Translations under genes and position numbers: made by a program
Shown here: positions 43,456 to 53,541 of the stretch, in pieces
How the letters are laid out: each line of letters begins with the position of its first letter
How positions within the stretch are numbered: position 1 is the first letter of the stretch
Notes under the pieces: generated by a model
Told to the model about the DNA's origin: nothing
What the model saw: the letters and a program-made list of their open reading frames with translations, nothing else
Databases searched by the model: none
NCBI RefSeq assembly: GCF_003337245.1
Contig: NZ_QPJE01000006.1
Span: 42,636-106,635 of the forward strand
Direction: 5' to 3'
DNA from: Halanaerobium sp. MA284_MarDTE_T2
GTDB taxonomy: Bacteria; Bacillota; Halanaerobiia; Halanaerobiales; Halanaerobiaceae
Length of the DNA: 64,000 bases

Positions 43456-44280
43456 TTATTTAACCTGAAAATATAATTCAGCATAACCAACACCAAAAGG
43501 TCCTTCATAAGAATAAAAATCGACATCAACATCTTTATTTTCTATAGATCCAAGCATCATAATTATTGGGCGCAGACCACATTCTCCTGCATTTTCGATT
43601 AATTTTTTATTAATCTCTAAAACTTCTTTAAATTTTTTGGTTTTTAGCTTATCAATTAATATTTTATCAAAAACTTCTCCATCAGGGTGATAACCAGCAG
43701 GTGCACCTCTTTTTAAGCGGTGAGAAAGATCTCCACTGGCTAAAACAGTAATATTATAATCCATCTGTTCTGCTGTTTCCGCTATAATTTTACCAATCTT
43801 AAAAAGTTCACTATAGGAAATAAAGCCTATGGTGATAGGAATAATCGGCAGATCGAGACCGGCCTGTTTGAGATAATACCAGGGAACCAGTATTCCGTGA
43901 TCAAGCTCTTCCTCAATTCCATATTTCTTGAGAACTTCAGCTTCAAGTCCAGCCAAATTTAAACCCTTTTTTTCTGCATTATTGACCAGACTATGAGAAA
44001 AATCAATATCAGACTTTTCTTTAAATTTTAAAGATGGTTTTCCAAATTCTTTAAAGCTGCCAAATAAACTCTCTTTAATTATTACAGCTGCATGTGATTT
44101 AAATACCGGTCCATGTGGTGAAATTGTAATCAGCAGATCCAGATCTTCAGTTTTAGCGATTTTTGCAGCTGTTTTTTTAACCCCATCCACAGTCTTTTCA
44201 GCATTATCAAGCTCTCTACCACCAATTTCTGGTATAATAATCGGTGGATGTGGAAGCAGAGCTGTACATTTAACAGTCAT
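43456..44280 (-). CDS. LigB/MEMO-like extradiol-dioxygenase-fold protein
   Basis: This 274-residue protein is of the class III extradiol dioxygenase fold: ALLPHPPIIIPEIGG at the start, ITISPHGPV, DHGILVPWYYL and ASGDLSHRL, supplying histidines where the iron site would be. It is the MEMO-like partner of AMMECR1. A biosynthetic or modification role is likely for the trio but unknown. It lies upstream of amrA with a 65-base gap. Confidence 0.85.
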   Translation of the reverse strand: MTVKCTALLPHPPIIIPEIGGRELDNAEKTVDGVKKTAAKIAKTEDLDLLITISPHGPVFKSHAAVIIKESLFGSFKEFGKPSLKFKEKSDIDFSHSLVNNAEKKGLNLAGLEAEVLKKYGIEEELDHGILVPWYYLKQAGLDLPIIPITIGFISYSELFKIGKIIAETAEQMDYNITVLASGDLSHRLKRGAPAGYHPDGEVFDKILIDKLKTKKFKEVLEINKKLIENAGECGLRPIIMMLGSIENKDVDVDFYSYEGPFGVGYAELYFQVK

Positions 44281-44314
44281 TTTTACTCACCTCTTATTTT
44301 ATTTAATATTTATA

Positions 44315-44344
44315 TAAAAAAACAGAGAGATAGAAATCTCCCTG
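44315..44344 (-). terminator. terminator after rpsI
   Basis: CAGGGAGAT and ATCTCTCTG pair on the minus strand and are followed by seven T. It ends the rplM-rpsI transcript. Confidence 0.85.
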
Positions 44345-44358
44345 CTGTATAAATAAAT

Positions 44359-44754
44359 TTATCTTTTTGAGAACTGAGGTGCTTTTCTCGCTTTTTTGAG
44401 TCCATATTTTTTTCTTTCTTTCATACGAGAATCTCTTGTTAAATATCCTGCTTTTTTTAGTGGTGTTCTGTAATCTTTATCAACTTCCAGTAGGGCTCTT
44501 GCTATTCCATGTCTTACAGCACCAGCCTGACCGGAAAGACCTCCACCCTGTACATTAACAATTATATCAAATGTATTAGTAGTATTGGTTACTTCTAATG
44601 GTGACATTATATCTTTAATTAGGGATTTTCTATTAAAATAGTTATCTATTTCACGCTCATTAACAATAAATTTTCCATCTCCAGGCAGCAGGCGAACACG
44701 TGCAGTAGAAGTTTTTCTTCGCCCTGTACCTCTGTATTGTACTTCAGCAGCCAT
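44359..44754 (-). CDS. rpsI: 30S ribosomal protein S9
   Basis: This 131-residue protein binds 16S rRNA near the P site. It begins [18 protein letters not shown], contains [24 protein letters not shown], and ends in the basic [12 protein letters not shown] tail that contacts P-site tRNA. It follows rplM by 25 bases under a shared promoter. Confidence 0.98.
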   Translation of the reverse strand: MAAEVQYRGTGRRKTSTARVRLLPGDGKFIVNEREIDNYFNRKSLIKDIMSPLEVTNTTNTFDIIVNVQGGGLSGQAGAVRHGIARALLEVDKDYRTPLKKAGYLTRDSRMKERKKYGLKKARKAPQFSKR

Positions 44755-44779
44755 CTATTAAAATTCCTCCTTTCTCATT

Positions 44780-45211
44780 TTACAGTTCGATTTTTTCAGG
44801 CTGTTGTGCCTGATGAGGATGATTTGCACCCTTATAAACTTTTAATTTTTTAAACATTTTTCTACCTAATTTATTACTCGGAAGCATGCCCTTAACAGCT
44901 TTTTCAATAATAAACTCAGGTCTTTTACTGCGCAGATCTTCATATGTGAATTCTTTAATACCACCTGGATAATTACTATGGCGGTAATATTTTTTATTAT
45001 TCCACTTATTTCCAGTAAGTTTTACTTTTTCAGCATTAACTACAATAATATAGTCTCCAACATCAATATGAGGAGTATATGTTACCTTATGTTTTCCGCG
45101 GAGATATTCCGCTATTTTAGAAGCCAGACGGCCCAGAGTTTTTCCTTCTGCATCAACTATATACCAATCTCTTTCTGCTTCTTCTGGTTTTGCCATAAAA
45201 GTTGTCATCAT
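44780..45211 (-). CDS. rplM: 50S ribosomal protein L13
   Basis: This 143-residue early-assembly protein binds 23S rRNA. The motifs [39 protein letters not shown] and [23 protein letters not shown] are typical. The ATG at 45211 follows AGGAGG. L13 represses its own operon in some Firmicutes, and a short leader precedes the gene here. Confidence 0.98.
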   Translation of the reverse strand: MMTTFMAKPEEAERDWYIVDAEGKTLGRLASKIAEYLRGKHKVTYTPHIDVGDYIIVVNAEKVKLTGNKWNNKKYYRHSNYPGGIKEFTYEDLRSKRPEFIIEKAVKGMLPSNKLGRKMFKKLKVYKGANHPHQAQQPEKIEL

Positions 45212-45222
45212 TATCCCTCCTT

Positions 45223-45287
45223 ATTACTTATTCGTTACGTCAACTGCTGAATATATTCTCAACGGGGCTTGTTGGACAGAATAATTC
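45223..45287 (-). promoter_or_regulatory. candidate L13 leader RNA
   Basis: About 65 transcribed bases precede the rplM binding site, with CAACAAG/CTTGTTG-like and GTTGA/TCAAC-like complementarity (GCCCCGTTGAGAAT, CAGTTGACGTAAC). The position fits the Firmicutes L13 autoregulatory leader, but I cannot confirm the fold by eye. Confidence 0.35.
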
Positions 45288-45293
45288 ATAGTA

Positions 45294-45322
45294 ATTTTAA
45301 TACAATCTTCTTAATTTGTCAA
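45294..45322 (-). promoter_or_regulatory. promoter for rplM-rpsI
   Basis: TTGACA (45317-45322) and TAAAAT (45294-45299), 17-base spacer, minus strand, in the gap after truA. Confidence 0.8.
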
Positions 45323-45335
45323 GCTTCTTTTAAAA

Positions 45336-46082
45336 TTAATCATAAAAGACTTCAATAAGTGTTAAACCTTTTGCAGGAGCTGTAAACCCAGCATGTTTTC
45401 TTTTACCTTCTTTTACAGCCTTTTTTACATTTTTTAAACTCCTCTTTTTTTTGCCAACTTCAATTAATGTACCTGCGATTATTCTCACCATATTATATAA
45501 AAATCCATCACCGATTACATCAATCCAAATCTGATTTGACCGGGCTGGATAAACATTCAGTGAATAAATATTTCTAACTGTAGAATCTGCCGCTCCACCA
45601 GAAGCCATAAAAGCAGCAAAATCATGACTTCCTTCTAAAATTTCTGCAGCACTCTGCATCAATTCTATATCCAGTTTTTTGTGAACTTTATATACATAAT
45701 TTCTAATAAAAACTGAATTAAAATCACTGTTCAAAATCCTGTACCGGTATTTTTTCCCTCTTGCATTATATCTGGCATGGAAATCATCTGATACTTCTTC
45801 AGCATTTATACATACAATATCTGAAGGTAGATAAGTATTTAAAGCTAATGGTATTTTTTCTACAGGTATTGAAACATCAAGGAAAAAATTTGCCGACTGA
45901 CCAGCCGCATGAACCCCGGCATCTGTTCTTCCTGCACCTGTAATATCTACTCTCGATTTATTTAATTCTGAAAGAGCTTCCTCTAATACCTGCTGAATAG
46001 TGTGTGGAGTATTTTTTTGTATCTGCCATCCACTGTAATTAGTACCATCATATTCAACAACTATTTTTATATTTCTCTTCAT
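45336..46082 (-). CDS. truA: tRNA pseudouridine(38-40) synthase
   Basis: This 248-residue enzyme isomerises uridines 38-40 in tRNA anticodon stems. The start IKIVVEYDGTNYSGWQIQ, the catalytic aspartate in GAGRTDAGVHAAGQ near residue 53, and GDGFLYNMVRIIAGTL are present. The ATG at 46082 is six bases from AGGTG; earlier codons in frame lie in that site. It ends the ribosomal-ECF gene string. Confidence 0.96.
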   Translation of the reverse strand: MKRNIKIVVEYDGTNYSGWQIQKNTPHTIQQVLEEALSELNKSRVDITGAGRTDAGVHAAGQSANFFLDVSIPVEKIPLALNTYLPSDIVCINAEEVSDDFHARYNARGKKYRYRILNSDFNSVFIRNYVYKVHKKLDIELMQSAAEILEGSHDFAAFMASGGAADSTVRNIYSLNVYPARSNQIWIDVIGDGFLYNMVRIIAGTLIEVGKKKRSLKNVKKAVKEGKRKHAGFTAPAKGLTLIEVFYD

Positions 46083-46091
46083 CATATTCAC

Positions 46092-46883
46092 CTAAAAATT
46101 ACTAACCAGTACAGACAAACATAGTATAATAAATAAGGCTATAAAATCAGTATAATGATATTTCATTTCATGTAATCTTGTTCTACCTTCACCACCGCGA
46201 TAACAGCGTGATTCCATAGCAAGTGCAAGTTCATCAGCCCTTCTAAAAGCACTTATAAATAAAGGAACCAGCAGTGGAACAAGACTTTTAGCTCTTTCAA
46301 TTAGGTTGCCTGATTCAAAATCTGCGCCTCTGGCCATCTGAGCTTTCATTATTTTATCTGCTTCTTCCAACAGTGTTGGTATAAACCTGAGGGCAATTGT
46401 CATCATCATTGATAGTTCACTGGCCGGAACACCAAATCTTTTTAAAGGGCTGAGAATATACTCAATTCCATCAGTAAGTTTTAAAGGAGAAGTTGTTAAA
46501 GTTAATAATGAAGTAAACATAATTAACAGAAAAATCCTTGTCACCATAAAAAATCCAGTATAAACTCCATTTGATTCAATAGATATAAATTTCCATGACC
46601 AGAGAACTTCACCCCCACCAGTTAAAAACACATGAATAAATAATGTAAGTAATATTAAAAATAAGATGGGTTTTAATCCTTTTATAACCCTCATCACAGG
46701 TAATTTGGAAAGCAGTATTGAAACCATCAAAAATAAAAAGAAAATACCAAAACCTGTAAAAGAATCGACCATAAATAGAGCTGCAATTAAAACTGCTGTT
46801 ATTATTATTTTTATCCTGGCATCCAGTGAATGTACCAGAGAATCTCTGGCAATATACTGTCCTATTGTAATATCTTTTAGCAT
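46092..46883 (-). CDS. ecfT: ECF transporter transmembrane protein EcfT
   Basis: This 263-residue membrane protein couples the ECF ATPases to vitamin-binding S subunits. It opens IGQYIARDSLVHSLDARIKI, has about five hydrophobic segments, and carries the two coupling-helix motifs (ARGADFESG and ALAMESRCYRGGEGR). The ATG at 46883 follows the ecfA2 stop by two bases. It depends on ecfA1, which is frameshifted here. Confidence 0.95.
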   Translation of the reverse strand: MLKDITIGQYIARDSLVHSLDARIKIIITAVLIAALFMVDSFTGFGIFFLFLMVSILLSKLPVMRVIKGLKPILFLILLTLFIHVFLTGGGEVLWSWKFISIESNGVYTGFFMVTRIFLLIMFTSLLTLTTSPLKLTDGIEYILSPLKRFGVPASELSMMMTIALRFIPTLLEEADKIMKAQMARGADFESGNLIERAKSLVPLLVPLFISAFRRADELALAMESRCYRGGEGRTRLHEMKYHYTDFIALFIILCLSVLVSNF

Positions 46884-46885
46884 TT

Positions 46886-47734
46886 TCAACTACCTCTCAA
46901 TGCTTTTATAATTTCAGATGAGGCATCATTAATCGAAAACAGATCTGTCCTAATATCAAGACCTTTTTCATTCAACCTGTGCAGTATTTCTGATATTTGC
47001 GGAAGCTCCAGCGAAAGCTGATGCAGTTTTTCCCCTTTGGAGAAAATTTCAATTGGACTTCCATCCATCACTATTTCACCTTCGTGCATAACAATTACTC
47101 GAGTTGAAAGCTGGGCAATTTCCTCCATTCGGTGTGAAATCAATATAATTGTCATATTTAAATTTTCGTGGAGATGTTTCAGCAGATTAGAAAGCTGATC
47201 TCTTCCATTAGGGTCTAAACCAGCAGTTGGTTCATCTAAAACTAAAACTTCCGGTTTTAACGCTAAAACTCCAGCAATGGCAGTTTTCCTCTGCTGACCA
47301 CCACTTAACTTAAAAGGAGAGCGATCTTTAAACTCATTAAAATCCAGCCCTACCAGCTCCATTACTTCTGCAACCCTTGTTTCTATTTCATCTTCATTAA
47401 AACCAAGATTTTTAGGTCCAAAAGCAATGTCTTCATAAACTGTTTCTTCAAATAGCTGATGTTCTGGATACTGAAACACAAGCCCAACACGCCTGCGTAT
47501 TTCTTTTAAATTTTTTTTCTCACCACTTACCTCTATATCATCAACCTTTACCACACCCTGAACCGGCTTAATTAACCCATTAAAAAGCTGAACCAGAGTT
47601 GATTTACCAGAACCTGTATGTCCTACAATACCAATAAATTCACCTTTATCAATTTTTAAATTTATATTATTTAATGCGGTTACATTGTTTTCATCATTAT
47701 AAACATGTTTAACATTTTTTAGATCGATTAACAT
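46886..47734 (-). CDS. ecfA2: ECF transporter ATPase EcfA2
   Basis: This 282-residue ATPase shows Walker [10 protein letters not shown] near residue 37, Q-loop [14 protein letters not shown], the signature [16 protein letters not shown], Walker [13 protein letters not shown] and H-loop ISHRMEE. The Q-loop sequence EHQLF marks it as A2. It overlaps the end of the ecfA1 region by seven bases. It is intact. Confidence 0.96.
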   Translation of the reverse strand: MLIDLKNVKHVYNDENNVTALNNINLKIDKGEFIGIVGHTGSGKSTLVQLFNGLIKPVQGVVKVDDIEVSGEKKNLKEIRRRVGLVFQYPEHQLFEETVYEDIAFGPKNLGFNEDEIETRVAEVMELVGLDFNEFKDRSPFKLSGGQQRKTAIAGVLALKPEVLVLDEPTAGLDPNGRDQLSNLLKHLHENLNMTIILISHRMEEIAQLSTRVIVMHEGEIVMDGSPIEIFSKGEKLHQLSLELPQISEILHRLNEKGLDIRTDLFSINDASSEIIKALRGS

Positions 47735-48548
47735 AAAGAATCCACCAACTCATCAATCGTTAAGATATCTGGAACTTTAATTTGATTCTGGCGCAGGATT
47801 TCTGCTACTTCAACAGCTACCGGAACATCAAGGTTAACCTCTTTTAATTCACTAACCTTCCGAAATATCTCTCTAGGGTTTCCTTGATGAATAACTTCTC
47901 CCTGGTGCATAACTAAAATTTTATCAGCACCTGCAGCCTCTTCCATAAAGTGAGTTATGTGTATTACAGTTATATTTTTTTCTTTATTTAAAAACTCAAT
48001 AGTATCCATAACTTCTTTTCGTCCCCGTGGATCAAGCATTGCAGTAGGTTCATCAAGAACTATACAGTCAGGTTCCATGGCAATAACACCGGCGATTGCA
48101 ACTCTCTGTTTCTGACCACCAGATAATTTATGAGGAGCAAACTTTTGAAAACCGGCCATCCCGACCATTTCCAGAGATTTATCTACTCTTTCTCTAATTT
48201 TTTCAGCAGGAATACCAAGATTCTCAGGCCCAAATGCTACATCATCTTCAACCATAGAAGCAACCAGCTGATTATCAGGATTCTGAAAAACCATGCCTAC
48301 CTGCTGCCTAATTTTCCAGGTATTTTTTTATCTCTGGAATTTAACCCATTGACCAAAATATCACCTTCAGAAGGCAGCAGAAGAACATTTAATAATTTTG
48401 CCAGGGTGGATTTGCCAGAACCATTTGAACCAATTACTGCAATGAAATCACCAGACTCTATATTGATGCTTACATCTTTAAGGGCCGGCTTTTCATTATC
48501 ATCATTTTCATATATATAACTTACCTCATTTACTTCTATAAGGCTCAT
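47728..48548 (-). pseudogene. ecfA1: EcfA1 ATPase split by a frameshift in an A7 run
   Basis: The N-terminal part (48297-48548) starts [15 protein letters not shown] and has Walker [10 protein letters not shown], then ends early in a TAG. The C-terminal part (47728-48294) has [46 protein letters not shown] and ITHFMEE in another frame. The break is at a run of seven A on the minus strand (48323-48329); one more base there would give a normal frame through to [11 protein letters not shown] and a 273-residue protein. This is either a real mutation, a base error or transcriptional slippage. Upstream is rplQ, the usual gene order. Confidence 0.9.
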
Positions 48549-48568
48549 AATAACACCTACATTCAGAA

Positions 48569-48910
48569 TTATTCTACCAATTCAATAATAGCTTTTTCAG
48601 CAGCATCTCCTCTGCGTGGATACATCTTTAAAATTCTTGTATAACCGCCAGGCCTCTCTGAATACTGAGGTGCAATTTCATCAAAAAGTTTTGCAACTAC
48701 TTTTTTATCTTTAATTTTTTTCATAACTCTGCGTCTTGAATTTAAATCATTGCTTTTAGCAGCAGTTATCAATTTTTCCGCATATGATCTCAGTTCTTTT
48801 GCTTTCGGCAGAGTAGTCTCTATACGCCCATGACGAAAAAGTGAGGTGGCCAAATTTCTCATCATGGCTTGACGATGAGCAGATCTCTTCTGCAGTTTGC
48901 GTTTCACCAT
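48569..48910 (-). CDS. rplQ: 50S ribosomal protein L17
   Basis: This 113-residue protein lies near the exit tunnel. The sequence [33 protein letters not shown] is the family core, followed by a [23 protein letters not shown] end. It is the last ribosomal protein of the alpha operon, after rpoA, and leads into ecfA1. Confidence 0.98.
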   Translation of the reverse strand: MVKRKLQKRSAHRQAMMRNLATSLFRHGRIETTLPKAKELRSYAEKLITAAKSNDLNSRRRVMKKIKDKKVVAKLFDEIAPQYSERPGGYTRILKMYPRRGDAAEKAIIELVE

Positions 48911-48923
48911 CTAAACTCCCTCC

Positions 48924-49868
48924 TTAAACTTCAGTATCTTTTAATTCTAAGTCAAGTTCATCAAGTTTATCCTTAATTTCCTGTAAGGATTTTTTACCAA
49001 GATTTCTAACTTTCATTAAATCATCTTCGGTTTTGTTTATTAATTCTTCTACAGAATTTATTCCAGCACGTTTCAAACAATTTGAAGACCGTACAGATAA
49101 TTCTAATTCTTCTATTGTTGTGTCTAAAATCTTATCTTTTTCTTCTTCTTCAACTTCTACCATTATTTCCACATCTTCTATTTCATCTGTTAAATTAATA
49201 AATAATTCCAGATGTTCTACCATTATCTTTGCTGCCAGGCTTATTGCATCATCAGGATGGATACTTCCATTTGTAAATACCTCTAATATTAAACGGTCAT
49301 AATCAGTTACCTGTCCTACTCTAGTATTTTCTACCTGAAAATTAGCTCTAAGAATAGGACTGAAGGAAGAATCAATTGGAATTAAACCAATTACTTTTTC
49401 AAAATGTTCTTTATTTTCTTCAGCAGTATAATATCCTCTACCCTTTTCTACAGTAGCTTCCATTATCAGATGCCCATCTTCTGACAGTTCAGCAATATGG
49501 TGATCTTTATTAATTATCTCAACATCACCTGCAGAAACAAAGTCTCCTGCGGTGACTTCACCTTCACCTTCCACTTCCAGCCTGATAGTTGTTTTTTCGT
49601 CTCCAGAATACTTTAATACAACTTCTTTTAAGTTGAGAATAATATCAGTAACATCTTCTACAATCCCAGGCATAGAAGAAAATTCGTGTTTAACTCCTTC
49701 TATTTTTACAGATGTTATTGCTGCACCTGGCAGTGAAGAAAGCAGTATTCTTCGCAGAGAATTACCAAGGGTTGTTCCATATCCTCTTTCCAGAGGAGAA
49801 ATCTCATATTTTCCATAGTTATCATTGCTTTCAAGTCTTTCCACATGAGGTTTTTCTATTTCTATCAT
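48924..49868 (-). CDS. rpoA: RNA polymerase alpha subunit
   Basis: This 314-residue subunit dimerises to start assembly of RNA polymerase. The N-terminal domain has [26 protein letters not shown] near residue 28; an acidic linker at about 230-250 leads to the C-terminal domain with [15 protein letters not shown] and [19 protein letters not shown], which binds UP elements and activators. Position between rpsD and rplQ is classical. Confidence 0.99.
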   Translation of the reverse strand: MIEIEKPHVERLESNDNYGKYEISPLERGYGTTLGNSLRRILLSSLPGAAITSVKIEGVKHEFSSMPGIVEDVTDIILNLKEVVLKYSGDEKTTIRLEVEGEGEVTAGDFVSAGDVEIINKDHHIAELSEDGHLIMEATVEKGRGYYTAEENKEHFEKVIGLIPIDSSFSPILRANFQVENTRVGQVTDYDRLILEVFTNGSIHPDDAISLAAKIMVEHLELFINLTDEIEDVEIMVEVEEEEKDKILDTTIEELELSVRSSNCLKRAGINSVEELINKTEDDLMKVRNLGKKSLQEIKDKLDELDLELKDTEV

Positions 49869-49922
49869 TATTATTAGCTTACCCTCCTTTTATTATGCAG
49901 TTTTCAACCTGAGGGCAGTCAA

Positions 49923-50549
49923 TTAACGTGAATAAAACTCGACAATCAGGTGTTCTTCAACTGGATAATCGATATCTTCCCTCTCCGGTAAAGAAACTAT
50001 TTTTCCTTCTGCTTTTTCAAGATCAACATTTAACCATTCTTGATTAGAAAAGTCAGCATTATACTCAAAGATTTCTTTAAATCGCTTGGATTTTCTGCTG
50101 GAATCTTTTACACTGATTACATCATCAACATCTACCTGATAGGAAGGGATATTTACTTTTCTTCCATTAACAACTATGTGACCATGTAAAACAAACTGTC
50201 TTGCTTCATTTCTGGATACAGCAAAACCCAATCTATAAACAACATTATCCAGCCGTCTTTCTAACAGACTTAAAAAGTTCTCACCTGTTATTCCTGGAGC
50301 TTTTTCAGCAGCTTCGAAATAATTTCTGAACTGCTTCTCCATAATACCATACATTCTTCTTACTTTCTGCTTTTCCCGCAGCTGTAATCCGTATTCAGAA
50401 ACTTTATGACGTCCCTGACCATGTTCACCTGGAACATACGGTCTGCGGTCAAAAGAACATTTATCACTAAAACAGCGGGCGCCTTTTAAGTAAAGTTTTT
50501 CACCTTCACGCCTGCATAATTTACAAACTGGCCCTGTATATCGTGCCAT
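49923..50549 (-). CDS. rpsD: 30S ribosomal protein S4
   Basis: This 208-residue primary 16S-binding protein has an N-terminal zinc site ([18 protein letters not shown] plus a later Cys in SDKC), then [16 protein letters not shown] and an S4 RNA-binding domain ([32 protein letters not shown]). The zinc form is retained. In other bacteria S4 represses the alpha operon in which it lies. Confidence 0.98.
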   Translation of the reverse strand: MARYTGPVCKLCRREGEKLYLKGARCFSDKCSFDRRPYVPGEHGQGRHKVSEYGLQLREKQKVRRMYGIMEKQFRNYFEAAEKAPGITGENFLSLLERRLDNVVYRLGFAVSRNEARQFVLHGHIVVNGRKVNIPSYQVDVDDVISVKDSSRKSKRFKEIFEYNADFSNQEWLNVDLEKAEGKIVSLPEREDIDYPVEEHLIVEFYSR

Positions 50550-50581
50550 TATTTACACCTCCATTTATTTTAAACTTATAA

Positions 50582-50974
50582 TTAAACACGTCTTCTTTTG
50601 GGTGGTCTACAGCCATTATGTGGAATAGGAGTGATATCTTTTATTAAAGTAACATTTAATCCAGCAGCCTGCAGAGTTCTAATTGCAGATTCTCTACCTG
50701 AACCAGGTCCTTTAACAAAAATCTCTATTTCCTTTAATCCCATATCTTTGGCTTCATTTGCAACATTTTCAGCAGCTAACTGTGCTGCAAAAGGAGTACT
50801 CTTTCTTGACCCCTTATAGCCAACTTTTCCAGCACTGGACCAGGCAACTACTTTACCTTCAGTATCAGTGATAGAAATAATTGTATTATTAAATGTAGAT
50901 TTTATATGGGCCTGACCTTTTTCTATATTACGTTTAACTTTTTTTCTTTTTCTATTTTTTTTGGACTTAGCCAT
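50582..50974 (-). CDS. rpsK: 30S ribosomal protein S11
   Basis: This 130-residue platform protein begins with a basic [20 protein letters not shown] and has the core [39 protein letters not shown] and the end [17 protein letters not shown]. It interacts with S18 and S6 around the E site. Normal length and place in the alpha operon. Confidence 0.99.
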   Translation of the reverse strand: MAKSKKNRKRKKVKRNIEKGQAHIKSTFNNTIISITDTEGKVVAWSSAGKVGYKGSRKSTPFAAQLAAENVANEAKDMGLKEIEIFVKGPGSGRESAIRTLQAAGLNVTLIKDITPIPHNGCRPPKRRRV

Positions 50975-50986
50975 TTATTTCCCTCC

Positions 50987-51364
50987 TTACTTAGTGGCTT
51001 TGCTTCTACGTACACCAACAGTCTTTTTCGGACCTTTACGTGTGCGAGCATTTGTTCTTGTTCTCTGTCCGCGTACTGGAAGACCGCGGCGGTGACGAAG
51101 ACCTCTATAACAACCAATATCCATCAACCTCTTAATATTAGCTCTTCTTTCTCTTCTTAATTCACCTTCTACAATATAATTATCTATTTCACTTCTCAAA
51201 CTGGAAATCTCAGCTTCTGTCAGATCTTTTACACGGGTATCTGGATCCACTCCAGTAGCTTCTAAAATATTTTGAGAAGTAGTACGGCCGATTCCATAAA
51301 TATATGTCAATCCTACTTCAATTCTTTTATTTCTAGGAAGATCAACACCTTCTATTCTAGCCAT
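50987..51364 (-). CDS. rpsM: 30S ribosomal protein S13
   Basis: This 125-residue head protein contacts P-site tRNA and L5. It starts [21 protein letters not shown], has [11 protein letters not shown], and ends in the basic [19 protein letters not shown] tail. The spacing to rpsK is 12 bases. Confidence 0.99.
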   Translation of the reverse strand: MARIEGVDLPRNKRIEVGLTYIYGIGRTTSQNILEATGVDPDTRVKDLTEAEISSLRSEIDNYIVEGELRRERRANIKRLMDIGCYRGLRHRRGLPVRGQRTRTNARTRKGPKKTVGVRRSKATK

Positions 51365-51385
51365 AATCTCACCTCCATTATATTA

Positions 51386-51511
<126 letters not shown>

Positions 51512-51521
51512 TTATGATAAT

Positions 51522-51746
51522 TTATTTTGCTTTATGCCTGTAAGTAATACGTCCACGGCTCAAATCATATGGAGAAAGTTCAACTGTAACCTTATCTCCG
51601 GGTAAAATGCGAATAAAATTCATCCTCATCTTTCCTGATACATGAGCGAGAACTTTATGTCCATTTTCCAATTCCACTCTAAACATAGCATTTGGTAGGG
51701 GCTCTACAACTGTACCCTGGACTTCAATAGGATCTTCTTTTGCCAT
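51522..51746 (-). CDS. infA: translation initiation factor IF-1
   Basis: This 74-residue S1-like OB-fold factor binds the A site of the 30S subunit during initiation. The motif [32 protein letters not shown] and [23 protein letters not shown] are nearly invariant. The gene precedes rpmJ as usual. Confidence 0.99.
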   Translation of the reverse strand: MAKEDPIEVQGTVVEPLPNAMFRVELENGHKVLAHVSGKMRMNFIRILPGDKVTVELSPYDLSRGRITYRHKAK

Positions 51747-51750
51747 AAAA

Positions 51751-52035
51751 CTATTTAGCCTCCTCTTTTTTTCTGTAGTTCTTTAAAACATACTGAATAT
51801 CTTCATTACGCAGTCTTTTACCTTCTGTAAGCCAGATTGAAAATTCTTCATGTACTATACCTGTGCTCTCAATGTGTTTTATATTTTTCTTTTTTGGATT
51901 ATTTATTTTTTTATATTTTCCATCTGCAGCCAATATATATTTAGGTGAAAGTATTTCCACAACTATATAATAATTTCCCAAATCTCTCCCAGCTGTTGAA
52001 CGGACAATTTCACCTGGTTGAAATTTTTTATCCAT
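51751..52035 (-). CDS. KOW-domain RNA-binding protein (L14e-like)
   Basis: This 94-residue protein has an N-terminal KOW/SH3-like domain ([49 protein letters not shown]) like archaeal and eukaryotic L14e, and a charged C-terminus. Such genes occur between map and infA in many clostridial relatives. It probably binds RNA, but its role on the ribosome is not established. It ends five bases before infA. Confidence 0.85.
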   Translation of the reverse strand: MDKKFQPGEIVRSTAGRDLGNYYIVVEILSPKYILAADGKYKKINNPKKKNIKHIESTGIVHEEFSIWLTEGKRLRNEDIQYVLKNYRKKEEAK

Positions 52036-52126
52036 TATTTAATCACTCGTCCTATCATAATTAAAACCTGTATTTGTAAGCACACTGGTTATTATACCAT
52101 AGATTAATTAATTAGTGCAATAAAAG

Positions 52127-52876
52127 TTAAAGTACACTCAAAATTCTCGGACCTTCTTCTGTCAGGGCAATAGAATGTTCAAAATGAGCAGAAAAACTGC
52201 CATCTTTGGTCACTACTGTCCATTCATCTGCAAGTGTTTCCACTTCATAACTACCCACATTAACCATTGGCTCAATAGCAAGGACCATTCCTACTTTTAA
52301 TTTTGGTCCTCTTCCTGCAGGTCCAAAATTTGGAATTTGCGGATCTTCGTGCATATCACGACCAATTCCATGGCCAACATAATCTCTTACTACAGAAAAT
52401 TTATTAGATTCAACATGTTTCTGAACAGCATGAGAAATATCAAATAATCTATTTCCAACAACGGCTTTTTCTATACCTTTTAGAAGTGATTCTTCAGTAA
52501 CTTTTAGGAGCTTTTCTGCTTCCTCATTTATATCTCCCACTGCAAATGTTTTTGCAGCATCTCCATTAAATCCCTCATAAAAAGTACCAATATCGATGCT
52601 TACGATATCTCCATTTTTCAAAAAGCGATTTGGACTGGGGATACCGTGAACAACCTCATTGTTGATTGATATACACACAGAAGCCGGATAACCTCTATAT
52701 CCTTTAAATGAAGGTACAGCACCTCTGCTGCGGATAAATTCATCTGCCAATTTATCAAGTTCAGCAGTTGAAATACCTGCTTCTATGATTTCTGATAGAT
52801 ACTGATGAGTTTCAGCAACAATTCTATTGGCCTCCCTCATGATATCTATCTCTCGTTCGGATTTTAAAATTATCAT
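52127..52876 (-). CDS. map: methionine aminopeptidase, type I
   Basis: This 249-residue metalloenzyme removes the N-terminal Met from nascent proteins. Motifs are [49 protein letters not shown] and [11 protein letters not shown], with the five metal ligands (two Asp, His, two Glu) present. Its start overlaps the adk stop by one base. Confidence 0.98.
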   Translation of the reverse strand: MIILKSEREIDIMREANRIVAETHQYLSEIIEAGISTAELDKLADEFIRSRGAVPSFKGYRGYPASVCISINNEVVHGIPSPNRFLKNGDIVSIDIGTFYEGFNGDAAKTFAVGDINEEAEKLLKVTEESLLKGIEKAVVGNRLFDISHAVQKHVESNKFSVVRDYVGHGIGRDMHEDPQIPNFGPAGRGPKLKVGMVLAIEPMVNVGSYEVETLADEWTVVTKDGSFSAHFEHSIALTEEGPRILSVL

Positions 52877-53526
52877 TAGCTATTCTCCTTAACCAAACTC
52901 AAAAGACGCGAATGTACTTTATCGATTCCTCCAGTACTTTGAACTTCATAAAGAAGGCCTTTATTATTATAATAATCAATCAGTTTTTTTAGTTTTTCTT
53001 CATTGACCTCTATTCTCCGTCTAACTGTTTTTTCTTTATCATCACTGCGCTGAATTAATTCAGTGCCGCACTTATCACAAATTCCTTCTTTTTGAGGAGG
53101 ATTATTATGAATGTGATAAGTTGCACCACAATTAGGACATACCCTTCTGCCAGAAAGCCTTTTCACCAGTTCTGATTTTTCAGCTTTCAGATAAACGACC
53201 ATATCCACTTCTCTGGAAAGTTTATCCAAAATATCATCCAGAGATTCAGCCTGATTTATAGTTCTTGGAAAGCCATCAAGAATAAAACCATTTTTACAGT
53301 CTTCTTCATTAAGTCTTTCTCTAACAATCCCAATTGTAACTTCATCTGGTACAAGTTCTCCAGCATCAATATAGGATTTAGCTTTTTCCCCAAGCGGAGT
53401 TTTTTCTTTTATTGCTTTACGAAAAATATCTCCGGTAGCAATATGAGGAATATTTAAATCCTCTTCCAATTTTTTTGCATGAGTACCTTTACCTGCCCCC
53501 GGCAGTCCCAGAAAAATCAAATTCAT
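52876..53526 (-). CDS. adk: adenylate kinase (zinc-binding form)
   Basis: This 216-residue enzyme equilibrates ATP, ADP and AMP. P-loop [11 protein letters not shown] at residue 7, [10 protein letters not shown] and the LID domain with a four-cysteine zinc site (CPNCGATYH...CDKCG, residues about 130-153) are clear. The zinc LID is typical of Gram-positive and thermophilic enzymes. It lies between secY and map in the spc operon. Confidence 0.98.
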   Translation of the reverse strand: MNLIFLGLPGAGKGTHAKKLEEDLNIPHIATGDIFRKAIKEKTPLGEKAKSYIDAGELVPDEVTIGIVRERLNEEDCKNGFILDGFPRTINQAESLDDILDKLSREVDMVVYLKAEKSELVKRLSGRRVCPNCGATYHIHNNPPQKEGICDKCGTELIQRSDDKEKTVRRRIEVNEEKLKKLIDYYNNKGLLYEVQSTGGIDKVHSRLLSLVKENS

Positions 53527-53541
53527 CTGACTTCCTCCTTC

